DNA of 64,000 nt from positions 620,001 through 684,000 of the forward strand of contig NC_135195.1 in assembly GCF_050948175.1 (NCBI RefSeq), in the 5' to 3' direction. The notes under the pieces are model-generated. The model saw only the letters and a program-made list of their open reading frames with translations. It did not search any database and was not told the origin of the DNA. The translations under genes and the position numbers were made by a program. This DNA is from Xylocopa sonorina (taxonomy: Eukaryota > Arthropoda > Insecta > Hymenoptera > Apidae). Each line of letters starts with the position of its first letter. Within the stretch, counting starts at the first letter, position 1. Shown one piece after another: positions 26,617 to 40,209 of the stretch.

Positions 26617-26790
26617 ACATAGAAATGAGATACGATATCGCGGTTTAAGAGGCATTAGACTTCTATTGCTACGATACGTAGATATCTGCATACGCTATTT
26701 CCTAGCAAGGAAGTGTCGCATTTACATTCTATTGATGTGTATACGCGGTATTCATGACACTTCGCAATGAATACTATATCTTATCACGAA
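26617..26790 (+). repeat. E/G chimeric monomer, later copied to 33403, 34447 and 35143
   Basis: The start is E-type ('gatacgatatcgcggtttaagaggc') and the middle switches to G-type ('acttctattgctacg', 'gtagatatctgcatacg'). The same chimera recurs at 33403-33576, 34447-34620 and 35143-35316, with spacings of 39, 6 and 4 units. One recombinant monomer has therefore been amplified. It always follows a D monomer. Confidence 0.88.
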
Positions 26791-27026
26791 ACATAGAAAA
26801 GAGATGCGATATCTCGATTTAAGAGGCATTAGAACTCTATTGCTACGATACGTGGACATCTGCAAACGCTATTTCCTAGCATTGAAGTGTCGCATTTACA
26901 TACTTTTGAAGTGAATACGAGGTATACATGACATTTCGCAATGAATATTATATCTTATCACGAAACATAGAAATGAGATGCGTTATCTCGTTTTAAGAAA
27001 CATTAGACCTCTATTGTTACGACACG

Positions 27027-27038
27027 TAGACATCTGCA
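27027..27038 (+). other. B/A-class chimeric junction
   Basis: The unit begins as class B ('cattagacctctattgttacgacacgtagac') and continues 'catctgcaaacgcaatttcctagcattg', which matches the class A-derived unit at about 35389 exactly 48 units on. It marks the left edge of the 48-unit duplication. Confidence 0.8.
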
Positions 27039-29052
27039 AACGCAATTTCCTAGCATTGAAGTGTCGCATTTACATACTTTTGAAGTGTATACGCGGTATT
27101 CATGACACTTCGCAATGAATATTATATCTTATCACGAAACATGGAAATGAGATGCGATATCTCGTTTTAAGAAACATTAGACCTTTATTGTTACGACACG
27201 TGGACACCAGCAAACCCTATTTCCTAGCAAGGAAGTGTCGCGTTTACATTCTCTTGAAGTGAATGCGAGGTATACATGACACTACGCAATGAATACTATA
27301 TCTTATCACGAAACATAGAAATGAGATGCGATATCTCGTTTTAAGAAACATTAGACCTCTATTGTTACGATACGTAGACATCTGCATACGCTATTTCCTA
27401 GCACGGATGTGTCGCATTTACATTCTTTTGAAGTGTATACGCGGTATTCATGACACTTCGCAATGAATACTATATCTTATCACGAAACATAGAAATAAGA
27501 TGCGATATCGCGGTTTAAGAGGCATTAGAACTCTATTCTTACGATACGTGGGCATCTGCAAACGCTATTTCCTAGCATTGAAGTGTCGCATTTACATTCT
27601 TTTGAAGTGAATACGAGGTATACATGACACATCGCAGTGAATATTACATCTTATGATGAAGCATCGAAATGAGATACGATATCTCGTTTTAAGAAACATT
27701 AGACCTCTATTGTTACGACACGTAGACATCTGCATACGCTATTTCCTAGCACGGATGTGTCGCATTTACATTCTTTTGAAGAGTATACAAGGTATTCATG
27801 GCACTTCACAATGAATATTATATCTTATCACGAAACATAGAAATGAGATGCGATATCGCGATTTAAGAGGCATTAGAACTCTATTGTTACGATACGTGGA
27901 CATCTGCAAACACTATTTCCTAGCAAGGAAGTGTCGCATTTACATTCTTTTGAAGTGTATACGCGGTATTCATGACACTGCGCAATGAATACTATATCTT
28001 ATCACGAAACATAGAAATGAGATGCGATATCGCGGTTTAAGAGGCATTAGAACTCTATTGTTACGATACGTGGACATCTGCAAACGCTATTTCCTGGCAA
28101 GGAAGTGTCGCATTTACATTCTTTTGAAGTGAATACGAGGTATACATGACACATCGCAATGAATATTGCATCTTATGTTGAAGCATCGAAATGAGATACG
28201 ATATCTCGTTTTAAGAAACATTAGACCTCTATTGTTACGACACGTAGACATCTGCATACGCTATTTCCTAGCACGGATGTGTCGCATTTACATTCTTTTG
28301 AAGTGTATACGCGGTATTCATGACACTTCGCAATGAATATTATATCTTATCACGAAACATAGAAATGAGATGCGATATCGCGATTTAAGAGGCATTAGAA
28401 CTCTATTGCTAGGATACGTGGACATCTGCAAACGCTATTTCCTAGCATTGAAGTGTCGCATTTACATACTTTTGAAGTGAATACGAGGTATACATGACAT
28501 TTCGCAATGAATATTATATCTTATCACGAAACATGGAAATGAGATACGATATCTCGTTTTAAGAAGCATTAGACTTCTATTGCTACGATACGTAGATATC
28601 TGCATACGCTATTTCCTAGCAAGGAAGTGTCGCATTTACATTCTTTTGAAGTGTATACGCGGTATTCATGACACTTCGCAATGAATACTATATCTTATCA
28701 CGAAACATAGAAAAGAGATGCGATATCTCGATTTAAGAGGCATTAGAACTCTATTGCTACGATACGTGGACATCTGCAAACGCAATTTCCTAGCATTGAA
28801 GTGTCGCATTTACATACTTTTGAAGTGAATACGAGGTATACATGACATTTCGCAATGAATATTATATCTTATCACGAAACATAGAAATGAGATGCGTTAT
28901 CTCGTTTTAAGAAACATTAGACCTCTATTGTTACGACACGTAGACATCTGCATACGCTATTTCCTAGCACGGATGTGTCGCATTTACATTCTTTTGAAGT
29001 GTATACGCGGTACTCATGACACTTCGCAATGAATATTATATCTTATCACGAA

Positions 29053-29226
29053 ACATAGAAATGAGATGCGATAACGCGATTTAAGAGGCATTAGAACTCT
29101 ATTGCTACGAGACGTGGACATCTGCAAACGCTATTTCCTAGCATTGAAGTGTCGCATTTACATACTTTTGTAGTGACTACGAGGTATACATGACATTTCG
29201 CAATGAATATTATATCTTGTCACGAA
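29053..29226 (+). repeat. Monomer type D, EcoRV-less (exemplar)
   Basis: Marks are 'gataacgcgattt' (the otherwise common GATATC is destroyed), 'ctacgagacgtgg', 'cctagcattgaag', 'catacttttgtagtgactac' and 'acatttcgc', ending in 'cttgtcacg'. In most copies D is followed directly by an E monomer, so D-E travels as a pair. The 'ttttgtagtgactac' form occurs at about 26.6, 29.2, 33.3, 34.4, 35.1, 37.3, 40.8, 41.7, 46.6, 48.1, 55.3, 56.8 and 63.1 kb. An older-looking form, 'ttttgaagtgactac', occurs only before 18 kb. Confidence 0.88.
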
Positions 29227-29400
29227 ACATAGAAATGAGATACGATATCGCGGTTTAAGAGGCATTAGAACTCTATTGTTCCGATACGTGGACACCTGCA
29301 AACGCTATTTCCTAGCAAGGAAGTGTCGCATTTACATTCTTTTGAAGTGAATACGAGGTATACATGACACATCGCAATGAATATTATATCTTGTCACGAA
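29227..29400 (+). repeat. Monomer type E (exemplar, partner of D)
   Basis: Marks are 'gatacgatatcgcggttt', 'ctattgttccgatacgtggacacctgcaaac', 'gaatacgaggtatac' and 'cacatcgc'. It is a class A relative and normally sits immediately downstream of a D monomer, for example at 697, 2437, 3481, 14095, 17745 and 29227. The unit after it is usually class B. Confidence 0.87.
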
Positions 29401-30096
29401 ACATAGAAATGAGATACGATATCTCGTTTTAAGAAACATTATACCTCTATTGTTACGACACGTAGACATCTGCATACGCTATTTCCTAGCACGGATGTGT
29501 CGTTTTTACATTCTTTTGAAGTGTATACGCGGTATTCATGACACTTCTCAATGAATACTATATCTTATCACGAAACATAGAAATGAGATGCGATATCGCG
29601 GTTTAAGAGGCATTAGAACTCTATTGTTACGATACGTGGACATCTGCAAACGCTATTTCCTAGCAAGGAAGTGTCGCATTTACATTCTTTTGAAGTGAAT
29701 GCGAGGTATACATGACACATCGCAATGAATATTACATCTTATGATGAAGCATCGAAATGAGATACGATATCTCGTTTTAAGAAACATTAGACCTCTATTG
29801 TTACGACACGTAGACATCTGCATACGCTATTTCCTAGCACGGATGTGTCGCATTTACATTCTTTTGAAGTGTATACGCGTTATTCATGACACTTCGCACT
29901 GAATACTATATCTTATCACGAAACATAGAAATGAGATGCGATATCGCGGTTTAAGAGGCATTAGAACTCTATTGTTACGATACGTGGACATCTGCAAACG
30001 CTATTTCCTGGCAAGGAAGTGTCGCATTTACATTCTTTTGAAGTGAATACGAGGTATACATGACATTTCGCAATGAATATTATATCTTATCACGAA

Positions 30097-30270
30097 ACAT
30101 AGAAAAGAGATGCGATATCTCGATTTAAGAGGCATTAGAACTCTATCGCTACGATACGTGGACATCTGCAAACGCTATTTCCTAGCATTGAAATGTCGCA
30201 TTTACATACTGTTGAAGTGAGTACGAGGTATACATGACATTTCGCAATGAATATTATATCTTATCACGAA
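30097..30270 (+). repeat. Monomer type K (exemplar)
   Basis: Marks are 'acatagaaaagag', 'ctcgatttaagagg', 'cattgaaatgtcgc', 'catactgttgaagtgagtacg' and 'acatttcgc'. The 'ctgttgaagtgag' form occurs at about 30.2, 47.8, 54.6, 54.9, 56.5, 58.0, 61.7, 62.4 and 62.7 kb, so it belongs mainly to the right-hand third of the window. It looks like a derivative of the class A form with 'agaaaagag' and 'cattgaagtg' seen further left, for example near 13.6 and 25.6 kb. Confidence 0.85.
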
Positions 30271-31371
30271 ACATAGAAATGAGATGCGATATCTCGTTTT
30301 AAGAAACATTAGACCTCTATTGTTACGACACGTAGACATCTGCATACGCTATTTCCTAGCACGGATGTGTCGCATTTACATTCTTTTGAAGAGTATGCGC
30401 GGTATTCATGGCACTTCACAATGAATATTATATCTTATCACGAAACATAGAAATGAGATGCGATATCGCGATTTAAGAGGCATTAGAACTCTATTGTTAC
30501 GATACGTGGACATCTGCAAACGCTATTTCCTAGCAAGGAAGTGTCGCATTTACATTCTTTTGAAGTGTATACGCGGTATTCATGACACTTCGCACTGAAT
30601 ACTATATCTTATCACGAAACATAGAAATGAGATGCGATATCGCGGTTTAAGAGGCATTAGAACTCTATTCTTACGATACGTGGACATCTGCAAACGCTAT
30701 TTCCTGGCAAAGAAGTGTCGCATTTACATTCTTTTGAAGTGAATACGAGGTATACATGACATTTCGCAATGAATATTATATCTTATCACGAAACATAGAA
30801 ATGAGATGCGATATCGCGGTTTAAGAGGCATTAGAACTCTATTGTTACGATACGTGGACATCTGCAAACGCTATTTCTTAGCAAGGAAGTGTCGCATTTA
30901 CATTCTTTTGAAGTGAATACGAGGTATACATGATACATCGCAATGAATATTACATCTTATGATGAAGCATCGAAATGAGATACGATATCTCGTTTTAAGA
31001 AACATTAGACCTCTATTGTTACGACACGTAGACATCTGCATACGCTATTTCCTAGCACGGATGTGTCGCATTTACATTCTTTTGAAGAGTATACGCGGTA
31101 TTCGTGGCACTTCACAATGAATATTATATCTTATCACGAAACATAGAAATGAGATGCGATATCGCGATTTAAGAGGCATTAGAACTCTATTGTTACGACA
31201 CGTAGACATCTGCATACGCTATTTCCTAGCAAGGAAGTGTCGCATTTACATTCTTTTGAAGTGTATACGCGGTATTCATGACACTTCGCAATGAATATTA
31301 TATCTTATCACGAAACATAGAAATGAGATGCGATATCGCGATTTAAGAGGCATTAGAACTCTATTGCTAGG

Positions 31372-31401
31372 ATACGTGGACATCTGCAAACGCTATTTCC
31401 T
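31372..31401 (+). other. Chimeric junction at the left edge of the 40-unit copy
   Basis: The unit has 'ctattgctaggatacg' (as at about 24061, 28410 and 36770) followed by 'cctggcaagg' (as at about 24440). In the other copies 'ctagg' goes with 'cctagcattg' or a near match. The switch lies between 31372 and 31401. Confidence 0.8.
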
Positions 31402-33697
31402 GGCAAGGAAGTGTCGCATTTACATTCTTTTGAAGTGAATACGAGGTATACATGACACATCGCAATGAATATTACATCTTATGATGAAGCATCGAAATGA
31501 GATACGATATCTCGTTTTAAGAAACATTAGACCTCTATTGTTACGACACGTAGATATCTGCATACGCTATTTCCTAGCACGGATGTGTCGCATTTACATT
31601 CTTTTGAAGTGTATACGCGGTATACATGACATTTCGCAATGAATACTATATCTAATCACGAAACAGAGAAATGAGTTGCGATATCTCGTTTTAAGAAACA
31701 TTAGACCTCTATTGTTACGACACGTAGACATCTGCATACGCTATTTCCTAGCACGGACGTGTCGCATTTACATTCTTTTGAAGTGTATACGCGGTATTCA
31801 TGACACTTCGCAATGAATATTATATCTTATCACGAAACATGGAAATGAGATGCGATATCTCGTTTTAAGAAGCATTAGACCTTTATTGTTACGACACGTG
31901 GACACCAGCAAACCCTATTTCCTAGCAAGGAAGTGTCGCGTTTACATTCTCTTGAAGTGAATGCGAGGTATACATGACACTACGCAATGAATACAATATC
32001 TTATCACGAAACATAGAAATGAGATGCGATATCTCGTTTTAAGAAACATTAGACCTCTATTGTTACGATACGTAGACATCTGCATACGCTATTTCCTAGC
32101 ACGGATGTGTCGCATTTACATTCTTTTGAAGTGTATACGCGGTATCCGTGACACTTCGCAATGAATATTATATCTTATCACGAAACATAGAAATGAGATG
32201 CGATATCGCGATTTAAGAGGAATTAGAACTCTATTGCTACGATACGTGGACATCTGCAAACGCTATTTCCTAGCATTGAAATGTCGCATTTACATACTTT
32301 TGAAGTGAATACGAGGTATACTTGACATTTCGCTATGAATATTATATCTTGTCACGAAACATAGAAATGAGATACGATATCTCGTTTTAAGAAACATTAT
32401 ACCTCCATTGTTACGACACGTAAACATCTGCATACGCTATTTCCTAGCACTGATGTGTCGCATTTACATTCTTTTGAAGTGTATACGCGGTATTCATGAC
32501 ACTTCGCAATGAATACTATATCTTATCACGAAACATAGAAAAGAGATGCGATATCTCGATTTAAGAGGCATTAGAACTCTATTGCTACGATACGTGGACA
32601 TCTGCAAACGCTATTTCCTAGCATTGAAGTGTCGCATTTACATACTTTTGAAGTGAATACGAGGTATACATGACATTTCGCAATGGATATTATATCTTAT
32701 CACGAAACATAGAAATGAGATGCGTTATCTCGTTTTAAGAAACATTAGACCTCTATTGTTACGACACGTAGACATCTGCATACGCTATTTCCTAGCAAGG
32801 AAGTGTCGCATTTACATTCTTTTGAAGTGTATACGCGGTATTCATGACACTTCGCAATGAATATTATATCTTATCACGAAACATAGAAATGAGATGCGAT
32901 ATCGCGGTTTAAGAGGCATTAGAACTCTATTGTTACGATACGTGGACATCTGCAAACGCTATTTCCTGGCAAGGAAGTGTCGCATTTACATTCTTTTGAA
33001 GTGAATACGAGGTATACATGACACATCGCAATGAATATTACATCTTATGATGAAGCATCGAAATGAGATACGATATCTCGTTTTAAGAAACATTAGACCT
33101 CTATTGTTACGACACGTAGACATCTGCATACGCTATTTCCTAGCACGGATGTGTCGCATTTACATTCTTTTGAAGTGTATACGCGGTATTCATGACACTT
33201 CGCAATGAATATTATATCTTATCACGAAACATAGAAATGAGATGCAATAACGCGATTTAAGAGGCATTAGAACTCTATTGCTACGAGACGTGGACATCTG
33301 CAAACGCTATTTCCTAGCATTGAAGTGTCGCATTTACATACTTTTGTAGTGACTACGAGGTATACATGACATTTCGCAATGAATATTATATCTTGTCACG
33401 AAACATAGAAATGAGATACGATATCGCGGTTTAAGAGGCATTAGACTTCTATTGCTACGATACGTAGATATCTGCATACGCTATTTCCTAGCAAGGAAGT
33501 GTCGCATTTACATTCTTTTGATGTGTATACGCGGTATTCATGACACTTCGCAATGAATACTATATCTTATCACGAAACATAGAAAAGAGATGCGATATCT
33601 CGATTTAAGAGGCATTAGAACTCTATTGCTACGATACGTGGACATCTGCAAACGCAATTTCCTAGCATTGAAGTGTCGCATTTACATACTTTTGAAG
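31401..33697 (+). repeat. 40/39-unit duplication, second copy (first copy about 24441-26911)
   Basis: The same chain of rare marks seen at 24.4-26.2 kb ('cggacgtgtcg' 24795/31755, 'ggtatccgtgac', 'acctccattg' at 25441/32401, 'caatggatatt') recurs 6960 bp later. From about 26.38 kb the offset drops to 6786 bp (39 units), as 'gatgcaataacgcg' at 26455/33241 shows, because the first copy has one extra H monomer at 26207-26380. Confidence 0.92.
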
Positions 33698-35460
33698 TGT
33701 ATACGCGGTATTCATGACACTTCGCAATGAATATTATATCTTATCACGAAACATGGAAATGAGATGCGATATCTCGTTTTAAGAAACATTAGACCTTTAT
33801 TGTTACGACACGTGGACACCAGCAAACCCTATTTCCTAGCAAGGAAGTGTCGCGTTTACATTCTCTTGAAGTGAATGCGAGGTATACATGACACTACGCA
33901 ATGAATACTATATCTTATCACGAAACATAGAAATGAGATGCGATATCTCGTTTTAAGAAACATTAGAACTCTATTGTTACGATACGTGGACATCTGCAAA
34001 CGCTATTTCCTGGCAAGGAAGTGTCGCATTTACATTCTTTTGAAGTGAATACGAGGTATACATGACACATCGCAATGAATATTACATCTTATGATGAAGC
34101 ATCGAAATGAGATACGATATCTCGTTTTAAGAAACATTAGACCTCTATTGTTACGACACGTAGACATCTGCATACGCTATTTCCTAGCACGGATGTGTCG
34201 CATTTACATTCTTTTGAAGTGTATACGCGGTATTCATGACACTTCGCAATGAATATTATATCTTATCACGAAACATAGAAATGAGATGCAATAACGCGAT
34301 TTAAGAGGCATTAGAACTCTATTGCTACGAGACGTGGACATCTGCAAACGCTATTTCCTAGCATTGAAGTGTCGCATTTACATACTTTTGTAGTGACTAC
34401 GAGGTATACATGACATTTCGCAATGAATATTATATCTTGTCACGAAACATAGAAATGAGATACGATATCGCGGTTTAAGAGGCATTAGACTTCTATTGCT
34501 ACGATACGTAGATATCTGCATACGCTATTTCCTAGCAAGGAAGTGTCGCATTTACATTCTTTTGATGTGTATACGCGGTATTCATGACACTTCGCAATGA
34601 ATACTATATCTTATCACGAAACATAGAAAAGAGATGCGATATCTCGATTTAAGAGGCATTAGAACTCTATTGCTACGATACGTGGACATCTGCAAACGCT
34701 ATTTCCTAGCATTGAAGTGTCGCATTTACATACTTTTGAAGTGAATACGAGGTATACATGACATTTCGCAATGAATATTATATCTTATCACGAAACATAG
34801 AAATGAGATGCGTTATCTCGTTTTAAGAAACATTAGACCTCTATTGTTACGACACGTAGACATCTGCATACGCTATTTCCTAGCACGGATGTGTCGCATT
34901 TACATTCTTTTGAAGTGTATAAGCGGTATTCATGACACTTCGCAATGAATATTATATCTTATCACGAAACATAGAAATGAGATGCGATAACGCGATTTAA
35001 GAGGCATTAGAACTCTATTGCTACGAGACGTGGACATCTGCAAACGCTATTTCCTAGCATTGAAGTGTCGCATTTACATACTTTTGTAGTGACTACGAGG
35101 TATACATGACATTTCGCAATGAATATTATATCTTGTCACGAAACATAGAAATGAGATACGATATCGCGGTTTAAGAGGCATTAGACTTCTATTGCTACGA
35201 TACGTAGATATCTGCATACGCTATTTCCTAGCAAGGAAGTGTCGCATTTACATTCTTTTGAAGTGTATACGCGGTATTCATGACACTTCGCAATGAATAC
35301 TATATCTTATCACGAAACATAGAAAAGAGATGCGATATCTCGATTTAAGAGGCATTAGAACTCTATTGCTACGATACGTGGACATCTGCAAACGCAATTT
35401 CCTAGCATTGAAGTGTCGCATTTACATACTTTTGAAGTGTATACGCGGTATTCATGACAC
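33200..35460 (+). repeat. Local 6-unit and 4-unit reiterations of the D-E/G block
   Basis: D monomers with 'aataacgcg' or 'gataacgcg' at about 33241, 34285 and 34981 are 1044 and 696 bp apart, each followed by the E/G chimera and a unit with 'agaaaagag'. The first two chimeras share 'cttttgatgtgtatac', while the third has 'cttttgaagtgtatac'. Confidence 0.85.
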
Positions 35461-38278
35461 TTCGCAATGAATATTATATCTTATCACGAAACATGGAAAT
35501 GAGATGCGATATCTCGTTTTAAGAAACATTAGACCTTTATTGTTACGACACGTGGACACCAGCAAACCCTATTTCCTAGCAAGGAAGTGTCGCGTTTACA
35601 TTCTCTTGAAGTGAATGCGAGGTATACATGACACTACGCAATGAATACTATATCTTATCACGAAACATAGAAATGAGATGCGATATCTCGTTTTAAGAAA
35701 CATTAGACCTCTATTGTTACGATACGTAGACATCTGCATACGCTATTTCCTAGCACGGATGTGTCGCATTTACATTCTTTTGAAGTGTATACGCGGTATT
35801 CATGACACTTCGCAATGAATACTATATCTTATCACGAAACATAGAAATAAGATGCGATATCGCGGTTTAAGAGGCATTAGAACTCTATTCTTACGATACG
35901 TGGACATCTGCAAACGCTATTTCCTAGCATTGAAGTGTCGCATTTACATTCTTTTGAAGTGAATACGAGGTATACATGACACATCGCAGTGAATATTACA
36001 TCTTATGATGAAGCATCGAAATGAGATACGATATCTCGTTTTAAGAAACATTAGACCTCTATTGTTACGACACGTAGACATCTGCATACGCTATTTCCTA
36101 GCACGGATGTGTCGCATTTACATTCTTTTGAAGAGTATACAAGGTATTCATGGCACTTCACAATGAATATTATATCTTATCACGAAACATAGAAATGAGA
36201 TGCGATATCGCGATTTAAGAGGCATTAGAACTCTATTGTTACGATACGTGGACATCTGCAAACACTATTTCCTAGCAAGGAAGTGTCGCACTTACATTCT
36301 TTTGAAGTGTATACGCGGTATTCATGACACTGCGCAATGAATACTATATCTTATCACGAAACATAGAAATGAGATGCGATATCGCGGTTTAAGAGGCATT
36401 AGAACTCTATTGTTACGATACGTGGACATCTGCAAACGCTATTTCCTGGCAAGGAAGTGTCGCATTTACATTCTTTTGAAGTGAATACGAGGTATACATG
36501 ACACATCGCAATGAATATTGCATCTTATGTTGAAGCATCGAAATGAGATACGATATCTCGTTTTAAGAAACATTAGACCTCTATTGTTACGACACGTAGA
36601 CATCTGCATACGCTATTTCCTAGCACGGATGTGTCGCATTTACATTCTTTTGAAGTGTATACGCGGTATTCATGACACTTCGCAATGAATATTATATCTT
36701 ATCACGAAACATAGAAATGAGATGCGATATCGCGATTTAAGAGGCATTAGAACTCTATTGCTAGGATACGTGGACATCTGCAAAAGCTGTTTCCTAGCAT
36801 TGAAGTGTCGCATTTACATACTTTTGAAGTGAATACGAGGTATACATGACATTTCGCAATGAATATTATATCTTATCACGAAACATGGAAATGAGATACG
36901 ATATCTCGTTTTAAGAAGCATTAGACTTCTATTGCTACGATACGTAGATATCTGCATACGCTATTTCCTAGCAAGGAAGTGTCGCATTTACATTCTTTTG
37001 AAGTGTATACGAGGTATACATGACATTTCGCAATGAATATTATATCTTATCACGAAACATAGAAATGAGATGCTTTATCTCGTTTTAAGAAACATTAGAC
37101 CTCTATTGTTACGACACGTAGACATCTGCATACGCTATTTCCTAGCACGGATGTGTCGCATTTACATTCTTTTGAAGTGTATACGCGGTACTCATGACAC
37201 TTCGCAATGAATATTATATCTTATCACGAAACATAGAAATGAGATGCGATAACGCGATTTAAGAGGCATTAGAACTCTATTGCTACGAGACGTGGACATC
37301 TGCAAACGCTATTTCCTAGCATTGAAGTGTCGCATTTACATACTTTTGTAGTGACTACGAGGTATACATGACATTTCGCAATGAATATTATATCTTGTCA
37401 CGAAACATAGAAATGAGATACGATATCGCGGTTTAAGAGGCATTAGAACTCTATTGTTCCGATACGTGGACACCTGCAAACGCTATTTCCTAGCAAGGAA
37501 GTGTCGCATTTACATTCTTTTGAAGTGAATACGAGGTATACATGACACATCGCAATGAATATTATATCTTGTCACGAAACATAGAAATGAGATACGATAT
37601 CTCGTTTTAAGAAACATTATACCTCTATTGTTACGACACGTAGACATCTGCATACGCTATTTCCTAGCACGGATGTGTCGTTTTTACATTCTTTTGAAGT
37701 GTATACGCGGTATTCATGACACTTCTCAATGAATACTATATCTTATCACGAAACATAGAAATGAGATGCGATATCGCGGTTTAAGAGGCATTAGAACTCT
37801 ATTGTTACGATACGTGGACATCTGCAAACGCTATTTCCTAGCAAGGAAGTGTCGCATTTACATTCTTTTGAAGTGAATGCGAGGTATACATGACACATCG
37901 CAATGAATATTACATCTTATGATGAAGCATCGAAATGAGATACGATATCTCGTTTTAAGAAACATTAGACCTCTATTGTTACGACACGTAGACATCTGCA
38001 TACGCTATTTCCTAGCACGGATGTGTCGCATTTACATTCTTTTGAAGTGTATACGCGTTATTCATGACACTTCGCACTGAATACTATATCTTATCACGAA
38101 ACATAGAAATGAGATGCGATATCGCGGTTTAAGAGGCATTAGAACTCTATTGTTACGATACGTGGACATCTGCAAACGCTATTTCCTGGCAAGGAAGTGT
38201 CGCATTTACATTCTTTTGAAGTGAATACGAGGTATACATGACATTTCGCAATGAATATTATATCTTATCACGAAACAT
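35389..38278 (+). repeat. 48/47-unit duplication, second copy (first copy about 27037-30100)
   Basis: 'cgcaatttcc' 27041/35393, 'accagcaaac' 27206/35558, 'atcgcagtgaatatt' 27631/35983, 'gagtatacaagg' near 27781/36133 and 'cttatgttgaagc' 28172/36524 are 8352 bp (48 units) apart. From about 28.83 kb the offset is 8178 bp (47 units): 'cgtttttaca' 29501/37679 and 'atacgcgtta' 29873/38051. The change falls on the chimeric unit at 37006-37012. Confidence 0.92.
37003..37020 (+). other. Crossover junction with one-monomer deletion
   Basis: The unit begins its tail as 'gaagtgtatac' (matching about 28647) but continues 'gaggtatacatgac' (matching about 28833), a combination rarely seen elsewhere. The switch lies between the T at 37006 and the A at 37012, inside the shared word 'atacg'. 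Relative to the first copy exactly 174 bp is missing. Confidence 0.85.
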
Positions 38279-38574
38279 GGAAATGAGATACGATATCTCG
38301 TTTTAAGAAGCATTAGACTTCTATTGCTACGATACGTAGATATCTGCATACGCTATTTCCTAGCAAGGAAGTGTCGCATTTACATTCTTTTGAAGTGTAT
38401 ACGCGGTATTCATGACACTTCGCAATGAATACTATATCTTATCACGAAACATAGAAATGAGATGCGATATCGCAGTTTAAGAGGCATTAGAACTCTATTG
38501 TTACGATACGTGGACATCTGCAAACGCTATTTCCTGGCAAGGAAGTGTCGCATTTAATTTCTTTTGAAGTGAAT

Positions 38575-40209
38575 ACGAGGTATACATGACACATCGCAAT
38601 GAATATTACATCTTATGATGAAGCATCGAAATGAGATACGATATCTCGTTTTAAGAAACATTAGACCTCTATTGTTACGACACGTAGACATCTGCATACG
38701 CTATTTCCTAGCACGGATGTGTCGCATTTACATACTTTTGAAGTGAATAGGAGGTATACATGACATTTCGCAATGAATATTATATCTTGTCACGAAACAT
38801 AGAAATGAGATACGATACCTCGTTTTAAGAAACATTAGACCTCTATTGTTACGACACGTAGACATCTGCATACGCTATTTCCTAGCACGGATGTGTCGCA
38901 TTTACATTCTTTTGAAGTGTATACGCGGTATACATGACACATCGCAATGAATATTGCATCTTACGATGAAGCATCGAAATGAGATACGATATCTCGTTTT
39001 AAGAAACATTATGCCTCTATTGTTACGACACGTAGACATCTGCATACGCTATTTCCTAGCACGGATGTGTCGCACTTACATTCTTTTGAAGTGTATACGC
39101 GGTATTCATGACACTTCGCAATGAATACTATATCTTATCACGAAACATGGAAATGAGATGCGATATCTCGTTTTAAGAAACATTAGACCTTCATTGTTAC
39201 GACACGTGGACACCAGCAAACCCTATTTCCTAGCAAGGAAGTGTCGCGTTTACATTCTCTTGGAGTGAATGCGAGGTATACATGACACTACGCAATGAAT
39301 ACTATATCTTATCACGAAACATAGAAATGAGATGCGATATCTCGTTTTAAGAAACATTAGACCTCTATTGTTACGATACGTAGACATCTGCATACGCTAT
39401 TTCCTAGCACGGATGTGTCGCATTTACATTCTTTTGAAGTGTATACGCGGTATTCGTGACACTTCGCAATGAATATTATATCTTATCACGAAACATAGAA
39501 ATGAGATGCGATATCGCGATATAAGAGGCATTAGAACTCTATTGTTACGATACGTGGACATCTCCAAACGCTATTTCCTGGCAAGGAAGTGTCGCATTTA
39601 CATTTTTTTGAAGGGAATACGAGGTATACATGACACATCGCAATGAATATTACATCTTATGATGAAGCATCGAAATGAGATACGATATCTCGTTTTAAGA
39701 AACATTAGACCTCTATTGTTACGACACGTAGACATCTGCATACGCTATTTCCTAGCACGGATGTGTCGCATTTACATACTTTTGAAGTGAATAGGAGGTA
39801 TACATGACATTTCGCAATGAATATTATATCTTGTCACGAAACATAGAAATGAGATACGATACCTCGTTTTAAGAAACATTAGACCTCTATTGTTACGACA
39901 CGTAGACATCTGCATACGCTATTTCCTAGCACGGATGTGTCGCATTTACATTCTTTTGAAGTGTATGCGCGGTATACATGACACATCGCAATGAATATTG
40001 CATCTTACGATGAAGCATCGAAATGAGATACGATATCTCGTTTTAAGAAACATTATGCCTCTATTGTTACGACACGTAGACATCTGCATACGCTATTTCC
40101 TAGCACGGATGTGTCGCACTTACATTCTTTTGAAGTGTATACGCGGTATTCATGACACTTCGCAATGAATACTATATCTTATCACGAAACATGGAAATGA
40201 GATGCGATA
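38575..40209 (+). repeat. 6-unit (1,044-bp) offset duplication: 38575-39165 and 39619-40209
   Basis: 'aagtgaatagg' at 38741/39785, 'gatacctcg' near 38815/39859, 'cttacgatgaagc' near 38960/40004 and 'cattatgcctc' near 39007/40051 are 1044 bp apart. On the right the copies split at about 39169/40213, where one continues as F-like and the other as class A. Confidence 0.88.
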
